From: CAZXEU01 sp964639665 | GTDB lineage: Bacteria > Bacteroidota > Rhodothermia > Rhodothermales > Bin80 | Direction: 5' to 3' | Length of the DNA: 6,762 nt | Assembly (NCBI GenBank): GCA_964639665.1 | Contig: CAZXEU010000095.1 | Coordinates: 1-6,762, forward strand | Shown: positions 1 through 5,896 of the stretch, in pieces | How positions within the stretch are numbered: position 1 is the first letter of the stretch | Layout of the letters: the number at the start of each line of letters is the position of its first letter | The notes under the pieces: generated by a model | Told to the model about the DNA's origin: nothing | Database searches by the model: none | The model's input: only the letters and a program-made list of their open reading frames with translations | Program-made: the position numbers and the translations under genes

Positions 1-32
1 CGTAGAAGCAGGACCTGCGCATCCTTTACCAT
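1..32 (-). CDS. istA: IstA-like IS21 transposase, N-terminal start only (runs off left edge)
   Basis: Only ten full codons are visible, reading MVKDAQVLLL and then part of an arginine codon. The start resembles IS21-family IstA proteins, which commonly open with M-V-x-D-x-Q-V and continue into a helix-turn-helix region that would lie beyond the left edge. The ATG at 30-32 is preferred because it gives the family-like start. An in-frame GTG at 72-74 would add 14 residues. A GCGAG stretch just before the ATG is at best a weak ribosome-binding site. In a complete element, IstA (a DDE recombinase) works with the ATPase IstB. Whether this copy is intact cannot be judged from this fragment. Confidence 0.45.
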   Translation of the reverse strand, partial: MVKDAQVLLL

Positions 33-36
33 CTCG

Positions 37-77
37 CTTGTGGACTGACCGAACAAACCGGCCGGTCCACTCACAAG
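37..77. repeat. Imperfect inverted repeat inside the IS end
   Basis: The arms CTTGTGGACTGACCG (37-51) and CGGTCCACTCACAAG (63-77) pair at 11 of 15 positions: six outer and five inner pairs with a four-base mismatch between them, around an 11-nt loop. It lies directly upstream of the IstA-like start on the minus strand, so it would fold in the transposase mRNA leader or act as a protein site. There is no T-tract, so it is not a standard terminator. Confidence 0.35.
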
Positions 78-90
78 ACGACGTCAAGTC

Positions 91-131
91 CCGTTAATTC
101 TAATTGTCGTCGCCGTTAATTCTAAATGTCG
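91..131. repeat. Two 19-bp direct repeats with 22-bp period, probable transposase-binding sites
   Basis: CCGTTAATTCTAATTGTCG at 91-109 and CCGTTAATTCTAAATGTCG at 113-131 differ at one base of 19. The period of 22 bp is close to two helical turns, so both copies face the same side of the DNA. They are AT-rich against a GC-rich surrounding. Their place just outside the IstA-like start fits the repeated terminal sites of IS21-family elements. An alternative is a pair of repressor or response-regulator sites for the leftward gene. Confidence 0.7.
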
Positions 132-337
132 CCAATCAGGCGGGCTTCGACAGCCTCACTATAGACATGCGGATCAACAGACGACATTAGATTGGGCAAC
201 CAGTCGCGAAACTGGTTGTTTCCAGCCTCGAAACCACCCTCCGGCTTCTCGTATCCCAACCGCTCTGTGCCAAAAGGAATTGAGGCACGCCGGTACATCT
301 GAGGTGTAGGCGTGGCGGGGTCAAGCGGCGGGGATGG
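122..337 (-). pseudogene. Unrecognised truncated reading frame, cut by the IS end
   Basis: This minus-strand frame is open from 337 and has its only ATG at 296-298, giving a 58-residue product that starts MYRRASIPFGTERLGYEK and ends EARLIGDI. The composition looks like a real soluble protein (segments GYEKPEGG and FRDWLPNLM), not an antisense shadow, because no gene overlaps it. I do not recognise the family. The stop TAG (122-124) lies inside the outer copy of the 19-bp repeat. The simplest reading is that an insertion sequence landed in a gene and now supplies its stop codon. Upstream, the frame meets TGA at 338-340, so the 5' part is lost or shifted as well. No ribosome-binding site is seen before the ATG. 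It could also be a small independent hypothetical gene. Confidence 0.35.
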
Positions 338-358
338 TCAGGTAATCCAGTCTGATCA

Positions 359-632
359 GTCCATCATCAGATAAAGCGCGTCCGCCCACTTACGTACCGT
401 TGACTTATTCTTCTGCATGACCGCTCCCGTCCTGACACTGAATTAGCTGGGGCGGTTACTCGCACGGGTACGGCATGGGCTTCCGGTCCTCGGCTTCACT
501 CGCGGACGCGCTACCGCACTTCGGACGGTACCGGATTCCGTTCTTCCACCCAAGCAGTTCAATCCGCCCAGCCGCCGCTTCTTACGTAACAAGCCGTTCA
601 AAGAGCTGGGTCAAACTCTTGGCGTTACCCAT
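359..632 (-). pseudogene. Decayed IS1595-family transposase, N-terminal fragment
   Basis: On the minus strand an ATG at 630-632 opens MGNAKSLTQLFERLVT, then an in-frame TAA (582-584). The same frame continues as a degenerate zinc-ribbon region containing RPKCGS and PMPYPCE and stops again at TAA 456-458. In another frame, FSVRTGAVMQ (from 442) leads to VRKWADALYLMM, ending about 359. This order, a CPxCG ribbon, then YxC, then FSVRTGTVM, then W..A.YLM, is the N-terminal signature of IS1595-family (ISXO2-like) transposases, whose full length is roughly 300 aa. Here at least two stops, one frameshift and loss of a ribbon cysteine are visible. The whole catalytic DDE half is missing: the expected sequence after YLMM is replaced by unrelated DNA. 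The copy cannot make an active transposase. Confidence 0.75.
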
Positions 633-1059
633 TTTGCCACGCTACTACACCCGGCGCTTGCGCAAGACTTATGCCGGCAGGCCCGTCATGCCAATTTCCT
701 TGATCCCCACTCGATGGCGAGCTGTGCACGCTCCGCACCAAGTAGGGCCGTGATGCGCCGATAACACCAGGTGTCGCCAGCCTGAGAACTCGCCTCCTGG
801 GCAGGCTGGCAGCCGGTTCGCTCCTGCCAGACATCACTGCACCGACCAACTGCGTCGTGACAAAGGCCTTGGGACATGGAAAGGGGCGAGACCCTGCGTG
901 CGGCGCGGCAACTGCGCCCCGGCACACGGGTTGTTTGAGCGGAGTGAAGTTTCGCGGCGACTCCGGCGCACGTAGCGCCTTGAACCGCATATTTTGTGTA
1001 GCAAGGCCGTGCTCCCAACCTGAGCACCCTGGAGCTTCATTGCATCAACGCGGGGTACC
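633..1059. other. Gene-free stretch between IS remnant and the susC-like gene
   Basis: I see no convincing gene here. The reading frames on both strands are low-complexity Arg/Ala/Pro/Ser-rich translations without family motifs or ribosome-binding sites. Possible small structures are a 7-bp perfect inverted repeat CTGGCAG/CTGCCAG (806-812, 824-830) and two GGCGC/GCGCC hairpins (902-918 and 965-979), the second about 80 bp before the SusC start. The promoter of the uptake operon is probably in this stretch. The only trace of a Bacteroidota-type -7 box is TATTTTG (990-996), one base short of TAnnTTTG and lacking a matching TTTG about 20 bp upstream, so no promoter is called. Confidence 0.6.
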
Positions 1060-4000
1060 ATGACGTCCATGCGAATGCCGCTGCTTTGGGTGCCGCTGAT
1101 CTTGTTGGCATCGTGGGCCCAAGCCCAGGGTCAGAACCGTCCTTCCATCAATGGCTGGCCTGAGAATGCAACGGATGTTGCAGCCGACAAGAACCTGGCC
1201 AATGCACGGAGGGCATGGCAGTTCGCTCCCTATTCTTCTCGGCACAATGCTGCGGACCTTCACATTCTTGGCCTGCCAAGGGTGGCCCGCCCGTTTGCTC
1301 CTGTCTTCCGCATGCCGGATCCGGGAGCGGATACGGTGTCGGTCGCGGAGCGCACCGATGCAGCCATTTCCGTGGGCTACGGCATGCAGCGGAGCGAAAT
1401 GATATCAGGATCGGTAGCGTCCATCGACATGGCTGCCATCAGGCGGTCGACTTCGGCGACCCTGGAAGGTGCCCTGCAAGGAGCCGCGGCTGGCGTGGCC
1501 GTGACCTCAAGCGGCGCGCCCGGCGAGACCCCCGAAGTCCGCATCCGCGGCATTGTCTCCTTTGGCAATAACGACCCGCTTTACGTCATCGATGGCGTGC
1601 CCGTAGACCATATCCTCGATTTCAACGTCCGGGAATTCGCGTCGGTACAGGTCCTGAAAGGCGGCGCGGCCTCGGCCATCTATGGAACGCGTGCGTCTCG
1701 CGGTGTCGTCCTCATCACCACCAGGCGCGGCGAGCGGGCAACAGGACTGCACGTGGACTACGAAGGATCGGCAGGAGTGGCCAACATCCATCGGCGGTGG
1801 GAGGTACTCGGCCGAGAGGACTACCAGGACCTCGTGAACGAGATGCTGGAGAGGGCGGGTACAGACCTCCTGCCGGCCAATGATCCGACTTCAGCCGCCT
1901 ACATAAGCGACGTGGACACCGACTGGCAGAACGAGGCGCTCGAGCCCGGCATGATGATGCGGCACGACCTTGCCATCTCCGGCGGCAGCGATGCCAGCCG
2001 TTACAGCTTCACTGCAGGATACCTGGGCCAGGAAGGTCACATGAAGGGTCCGGGGCCATACTACGGTCGGTATTCGGTCCGCATCAATTCCGACCACGTG
2101 ATGGGCCGGCTCTCTTTCGGTGAAGCCGCCTATTTCGCCAATTCGCACACTATCCGGCAGGAATCGCTGCACGAGATCTCGCTCATCAACAACATGATCA
2201 AGGCCATCCCTACCGTGCGGGTCTACGATGAAAGCAGGCTTGGCGGATATGGTGGACCGGATCCCGGAATTGACCGCGCGATTACGCTTAATGTTGTCGG
2301 TGTCAACAACATCGTGCAGAGCCAGGACAACGCCAACCGGTTCCTTGGCAACCTCTGGGGAAGATTCGACCTTCTGGAAGGCTTGAGCTACAAGCTCAAT
2401 TTCGGGTACGACATGCGCCAGAGCGAGGATTTCCTGTTCGTTCCCCAGTTCGACATGGGCTACTTCTTCATAGAATTCATCGGCCGACTCACCCAGCTCG
2501 AGCGACGCCGGGAAACCACGCTCCTGGAGCATACGCTGCGCTATGCGCGCTCATTCCGGGGACATGATTTCGAAGTGCTCGCTGGAAGCACGCAGGAAGA
2601 GTCCAACTACGAACATGTGGGAGGCTACTCCGAGGGCTATGCCAACAGCGAATTCAGGACGCTAGAGGCTGCGACGGAGGGGAATTCGCCGCTGCACTAC
2701 AGGTCGGACAATACCCTGCGCTCGCTTCTGGCGCGTGTATTTTATGCCTACCGCGGACGATTCCTGCTGGCGGCCAGCGTGCGCCGGGACGGCTCCTCCC
2801 GCTTCAGCCCGGAACACCGGCACGGCGTCTTTCCGGCTGTCTCGCTGGGATATCGCCTTGCCGATCCGTCGCTCCTCAAGCTACCCTTTGTCGATGCCGT
2901 CAAGGTCCGCGGCAGCTATGGCATCACGGGCAACCATGATGTCGGGGACTATACTGCTTCGGCGCTGGTGAACACCTTCGCGCTGTACAGTTTCGCCGAC
3001 CGGCCAGCCCCCGGGGCCACGCAGGTCACCCTGGCCAACGAAGACCTCAGATGGGAGAGGACAGAGCATTGGGACGTGGGGCTCGACGCGGAGCTGCTGG
3101 ATTCTAGGGTGCTCTTGACAGCGGATTACTTCCGGAAAAAGAGCACGGACATCCTTCTTGCCGTTCCCGTTCCGCAGACGACCGGTTCCGTTTCCAATCC
3201 GGCCGTCAATGCCGGCTCCGTGCTCAATTCTGGGCTGGAGTTTACGCTCACCTACCGCAATAAGGGGTCCGCGGCATTTGGCTATGACATCGCGGCCAAT
3301 CTCACTACGTGGAACAACGAGGTCCTGTCCCTTGGCGAGCGGCAAGCCATATGGGGACGGGCGAGCAAGACCTGTGCCAGGGGCGATGCGGGATGCGCGG
3401 GGGGCGGAGAAATCGGGCAGATCTACGGCTGGGTAACCGATGGCCTCTTCCAGGCGCAACACGAAGTTAATTCGCACGCCTTTCAGAGAGCCGGCACGGC
3501 TCCCGGCGACATTCGGTTCAAGGACCTGAACGGAGACGGATTCATTAAGCAGGATGACAGGGCATTCCTGGGAAGTGCCATCCCGGATTTCTACTATGGA
3601 TTCTCGGCCGGATTGCGGTACCGGCAGCTGGACCTGACCATGTTCATGCAGGGCACGTACGGCAACAGGATTTTCCACTTGCAAAGGTCCATCTTGGAGA
3701 ATATGGGCAGATTCAATAACCACTCCACCGCAGTGCTGGACCGCTGGTCGCCGGACAATACCGATACCGACATGCCCCGGGCTTTTTTCCGGGACCCGAA
3801 CGGCAATAGCCGCATCTCCGACCGGTTCGTGGAAGACGGCTCCTATCTGCGGATCCAGGATGTTACGGTCGGCTTTACGTTGCCATCGCGCCTGAGCACC
3901 AGAATCGGGGCATCGCGTGCACGCCTGTACGTTAGCGGCCACAACGTGCTGACACTGACACGCTACAGCGGCCTTGATCCCGATTTGGGGGATGACGGAG

Positions 4001-4098
4001 ACGAAGTGGACAACGATGCGCTGTTCAGCCGCGGATACGACAGCGGCGCCTGGCCCCATCCGCGCATATTTCGGGCCGGCGTGCAGCTGCGCTTCTAG
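1060..4098 (+). CDS. SusC/RagA-family TonB-linked outer-membrane receptor
   Basis: This 1012-residue protein is a TonB-dependent outer-membrane transporter of the SusC/RagA type, which imports large ligands (usually oligosaccharides, sometimes peptides) together with a SusD lipoprotein. Visible parts: a signal peptide with hydrophobic core LLWVPLILLASW and likely cleavage after A22 (AQA); an unassigned segment at about 23-90; a TonB-box-like DTVSV at 91-95; SusC plug motifs ISVGYG (103-108), RIRG (161-164), PLYVIDGVPVD (173-183) and VQVLKGGAASAIYGTRASRG (196-215); then a 22-strand-type barrel ending in GVQLRF with the C-terminal Phe expected for BAM insertion. A DLNGDGFIKQDD calcium-loop-like motif lies at 822-833, as in many SusC proteins. 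The usual N-terminal carboxypeptidase-regulatory-like domain is not recognisable, and no STN signalling domain is seen, so it is probably a transporter and not a transducer. The susD-like gene follows 41 bp later. The start is chosen for the signal peptide; ATG at 1069 is an alternative. Confidence 0.95.
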   Translation: MTSMRMPLLWVPLILLASWAQAQGQNRPSINGWPENATDVAADKNLANARRAWQFAPYSSRHNAADLHILGLPRVARPFAPVFRMPDPGADTVSVAERTDAAISVGYGMQRSEMISGSVASIDMAAIRRSTSATLEGALQGAAAGVAVTSSGAPGETPEVRIRGIVSFGNNDPLYVIDGVPVDHILDFNVREFASVQVLKGGAASAIYGTRASRGVVLITTRRGERATGLHVDYEGSAGVANIHRRWEVLGREDYQDLVNEMLERAGTDLLPANDPTSAAYISDVDTDWQNEALEPGMMMRHDLAISGGSDASRYSFTAGYLGQEGHMKGPGPYYGRYSVRINSDHVMGRLSFGEAAYFANSHTIRQESLHEISLINNMIKAIPTVRVYDESRLGGYGGPDPGIDRAITLNVVGVNNIVQSQDNANRFLGNLWGRFDLLEGLSYKLNFGYDMRQSEDFLFVPQFDMGYFFIEFIGRLTQLERRRETTLLEHTLRYARSFRGHDFEVLAGSTQEESNYEHVGGYSEGYANSEFRTLEAATEGNSPLHYRSDNTLRSLLARVFYAYRGRFLLAASVRRDGSSRFSPEHRHGVFPAVSLGYRLADPSLLKLPFVDAVKVRGSYGITGNHDVGDYTASALVNTFALYSFADRPAPGATQVTLANEDLRWERTEHWDVGLDAELLDSRVLLTADYFRKKSTDILLAVPVPQTTGSVSNPAVNAGSVLNSGLEFTLTYRNKGSAAFGYDIAANLTTWNNEVLSLGERQAIWGRASKTCARGDAGCAGGGEIGQIYGWVTDGLFQAQHEVNSHAFQRAGTAPGDIRFKDLNGDGFIKQDDRAFLGSAIPDFYYGFSAGLRYRQLDLTMFMQGTYGNRIFHLQRSILENMGRFNNHSTAVLDRWSPDNTDTDMPRAFFRDPNGNSRISDRFVEDGSYLRIQDVTVGFTLPSRLSTRIGASRARLYVSGHNVLTLTRYSGLDPDLGDDGDEVDNDALFSRGYDSGAWPHPRIFRAGVQLRF

Positions 4099-4139
4099 CG
4101 GAGCGTCCGAGGCCGCTGCATTAATGACCCGGTAAGGCA

Positions 4140-5666
4140 ATGACCCTGCGTGGATCCACCGTGCTGATCGCGGCGCTGGCCATGCCGCTGGCCGGATGCG
4201 ACGAGGATTTCCTCGTGCGAAGCAATCCGAATGAACTGACCACAGGTACGTTCTGGAACACGGCGGACGATGCTAAGAGGGCCACAAATGCGGCCTACGA
4301 GAGCATGACCTACGAGGGCATGTACATGCGCATGATGCATGTGCTGCAGGACTTTCGAGGAGACGATACCGCCGGCACCAGCCCGTGGGCCGCGTTCCAG
4401 TTTGCCGGAGAATTCAGATTGCGGACGACGGAGGAAAGTCCTGCCTGGGCCTGGCGGGATGCATACCAGGGTGTTTACCGCACCAATCAGGTGCTGCACT
4501 ACGTGCCAGCCATTGACATGGACGCTGCCTTGAAAGAGAGGCTGCTGGCGGAGGCCCGCTTCCTGCGGGCATTCTACTATTTCCACCTTGTCAAGATGTT
4601 CAACAACGTTCCCCTCGTGCTAACGCCGGCAGTTTCGGATGGGGACTACTTCCAGCCCCAGGCGCCGCCAGCGGATGTGTGGAACCAGATCGGCGCAGAC
4701 CTGCAGCGGGCTCAGGCCGCCCTGCCGCGCAGCTACGGCGAGGACATCGGCAGGGCTACATGGGGGGCAGCAACAGCCTATCTGGGCGTAGCCCACCTGT
4801 TCAACCGGCGCTGGCAGGATGCCGACGAGGAGTTCAGGAAGGTCATCGATTCCGGCCTCTATCGCCTGGTACCGGACCCGCGCCACAACGGATCCCCGGA
4901 GAATGAGAACAATGCGGAGTCTATTTTCGAGATTCAGTTTTCGCGGGAGGTCGGTGGCTTGCAAAGCGGCGGAGCGGGCGTCCCCGGGCCCGACTGGAGC
5001 GAGACGCATGCCCGGTCCAACACTTACGCCCCAGCGGGCTTCGGCAGATCGGATGCCGTGCCGGCCCGCGGGCTGTATGAAGCGTTCAAGGTGGAGCCCA
5101 CTGCAGACGGCCGTGACGATCCGCGCCTCTACGCCACGATGTTCTATCACAGGCAGGGCATGACTGTGTACGGGGTGCCGTTCGAGGAAGCCTACGCCTC
5201 GGACCTGAGCCAGGTGTTCTGGCGCAAGTATGAGAGCGACACCCCCGGCGGCCACGAGCATGACGCGCGCTCCGACATCAACATCCGCGTCATGCGCTAC
5301 GCTGATGTCTTGCTCATGTACGCAGAGACCCGCAACGAATTGGGCGACCAGGCAACTGCTGCGCGCTATGTCCAGATGGTTCGAAGCAGGGCCGGGCTGC
5401 CGGACAGGGAAGCAGAGTTTGCTTCCCTGTCCCAGGGTGCCATGCGCGATCGCATAGCTGCGGAGCGCTACCTGGAGCTGGCTGGCGAAGGGAAGCGCTT
5501 TGACGACATCAGGCGGTGGGGCTGGCTTGAAGATCCGGCAAGGCTGGCCGAACTTATGGCGCGCGACGACGAATATGCAGGGTATATTCCGGGCCGGGAA
5601 TGGCTCCCAATACCCCAGGCCGAGCTGGACATCAATCCGCTGCTTAAGCAGAATCCGTCGTACTGA
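4140..5666 (+). CDS. SusD/RagB-family surface lipoprotein
   Basis: This 508-residue lipoprotein is the ligand-binding lid of the SusC-type transporter encoded just upstream, acting at the outer face of the outer membrane. It has a short lipoprotein signal peptide with lipobox LAGC (C20), followed by DEDF, an acidic stretch resembling the Bacteroidota lipoprotein surface-export signal. The N-terminal SusD-like domain (about 25-230) contains the helical motif EARFLRAFYYFHLVKMFNN (138-156). The C-terminal SusD/RagB domain holds RYADVLLMYAE (386-396), ERYLELAGEGKRFDDIRRWG (442-461) and the hallmark ending LPIPQAELDINPLLKQNPSY (489-508). The length is typical of the family. The gene is 41 bp after the SusC stop with no terminator between, so they should be cotranscribed. 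GGTAAGG at 4131-4137 is a Shine-Dalgarno-like sequence but sits very close to the ATG. The ligand cannot be deduced from the sequence. Confidence 0.95.
   Translation: MTLRGSTVLIAALAMPLAGCDEDFLVRSNPNELTTGTFWNTADDAKRATNAAYESMTYEGMYMRMMHVLQDFRGDDTAGTSPWAAFQFAGEFRLRTTEESPAWAWRDAYQGVYRTNQVLHYVPAIDMDAALKERLLAEARFLRAFYYFHLVKMFNNVPLVLTPAVSDGDYFQPQAPPADVWNQIGADLQRAQAALPRSYGEDIGRATWGAATAYLGVAHLFNRRWQDADEEFRKVIDSGLYRLVPDPRHNGSPENENNAESIFEIQFSREVGGLQSGGAGVPGPDWSETHARSNTYAPAGFGRSDAVPARGLYEAFKVEPTADGRDDPRLYATMFYHRQGMTVYGVPFEEAYASDLSQVFWRKYESDTPGGHEHDARSDINIRVMRYADVLLMYAETRNELGDQATAARYVQMVRSRAGLPDREAEFASLSQGAMRDRIAAERYLELAGEGKRFDDIRRWGWLEDPARLAELMARDDEYAGYIPGREWLPIPQAELDINPLLKQNPSY
5402..5432 (+). repeat. 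Perfect 13-bp hairpin inside the susD-like gene
   Basis: GGACAGGGAAGCA (5402-5414) and TGCTTCCCTGTCC (5420-5432) are exact reverse complements around the 5-nt loop GAGTT. It encodes about residues 421-431 (PDREAEFASLS), a variable stretch between two conserved SusD motifs. There is no T-run after it, so it is not an intrinsic terminator. It may affect mRNA folding or decay, or may be the scar of a small inverted duplication. Confidence 0.8.
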
Positions 5667-5779
5667 ACAGATGATTTGCAAGAGAACGTTGCCGCAACAA
5701 GGCGGAATGCGCATCCCACATTTGAACTGTCGCCCAGTCCGCCGCACGCTCGCCGCCAACTTTCTGACGAGGTTTTCTG

Positions 5780-5808
5780 CATGCGCGAGCCGGATGCGGT
5801 CATGCGCG
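5780..5808. repeat. CATGCGCG direct repeat, 21-bp spacing
   Basis: The 8-mer CATGCGCG occurs at 5780-5787 and 5801-5808, a 21-bp period equal to two helical turns, in the gap before the isomerase gene. This could be a site for a dimeric regulator. With only eight bases in GC-rich DNA it may also be chance. Confidence 0.25.
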
Positions 5809-5851
5809 CAAATGACTGCGTGCTTCCTGCCGGACGAGCGGCACTCGCGAA

Positions 5852-5863
5852 TGTCTGCAGACA
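5852..5863. promoter_or_regulatory. Perfect 12-bp palindrome TGTCTGCAGACA, candidate operator
   Basis: TGTCTG and CAGACA are exact reverse complements with no spacer. The site lies about 30-35 bp before the likely start of the isomerase gene. This position and form suit an operator for a dimeric helix-turn-helix sugar regulator such as a GntR- or LacI-family protein. No regulator gene is in the window, so this is inference from position and symmetry only. Confidence 0.4.
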
Positions 5864-5896
5864 AATTCCATTCATAACCAATCGTTGTTATTGACC

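Larger units (their letters stand above)
1..133 (-). mobile_element. Terminal segment of an IS21-family-like insertion sequence
   Basis: This looks like one end of an IS21-type element whose body lies to the left of the window. Two things support it. Reading the minus strand inward from about position 131 there are two tandem copies of a 19-bp motif (91-109 and 113-131), followed about 100 bp inside by an ATG (30-32) that opens a frame starting MVKDAQVLLL. IS21-family ends are known to carry multiple transposase-binding repeats just outside istA, and IstA proteins often start with an MVTDAQV-like sequence. The exact outer tip cannot be fixed because the other end of the element is not visible; it probably lies between about 128 and 137. 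The family call is inference from this layout and a very short peptide. Confidence 0.5.
5667..5896 (+). other. Intergenic stretch between the susD-like and isomerase genes
   Basis: About 230 bp with no supported gene. Short frames cross it but have no family motifs. It holds a small GTTG-CCG-CAAC dyad (5688-5698), two CATGCGCG copies 21 bp apart (5780-5787, 5801-5808) and a perfect 12-bp palindrome (5852-5863). No clear intrinsic terminator is seen after the susD-like stop. The length and the regulatory-looking repeats suggest that the isomerase gene may have its own promoter or operator and not simply follow by read-through. Confidence 0.5.

Noticed and set aside
475..753. Plus-strand 92-codon frame starting MGFRSSASLADALP
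   Set aside because: It overlaps the minus-strand IS1595 fossil and is best explained as its antisense shadow.
990..996. TATTTTG as a Bacteroidota-type -7 promoter element for the susC-like gene
   Set aside because: One base short of TAnnTTTG, and no TTTG at the expected distance upstream.
625..1027. Overlapping minus-strand frames of 113-121 codons in the leader region
   Set aside because: Arg/Ala/Ser-rich translations with many cysteines, no known motif and no ribosome-binding site; they look like random GC-rich open frames.
3776..3793. CCCGG-T-rich-CCGGG dyad inside the susC-like gene as a terminator
   Set aside because: The stem is only five base pairs, the T-run is in the loop and not after the stem, and it lies within a conserved coding region.
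2881..4140. Long minus-strand open frame (419 codons) opposite the susC-like gene
   Set aside because: It mirrors the strong third-position G/C bias of the plus-strand receptor; its translation has no family motif, while the plus strand is unmistakably SusC.
4620..5864. Long minus-strand open frame (414 codons) opposite the susD-like gene
   Set aside because: Antisense shadow of a high-GC gene; no recognisable domain and no initiation signal.
5676..5894. Plus-strand 72-codon frame in the gap before the isomerase gene
   Set aside because: TTG start without ribosome-binding site, no recognisable motif, and it runs through the candidate operator.
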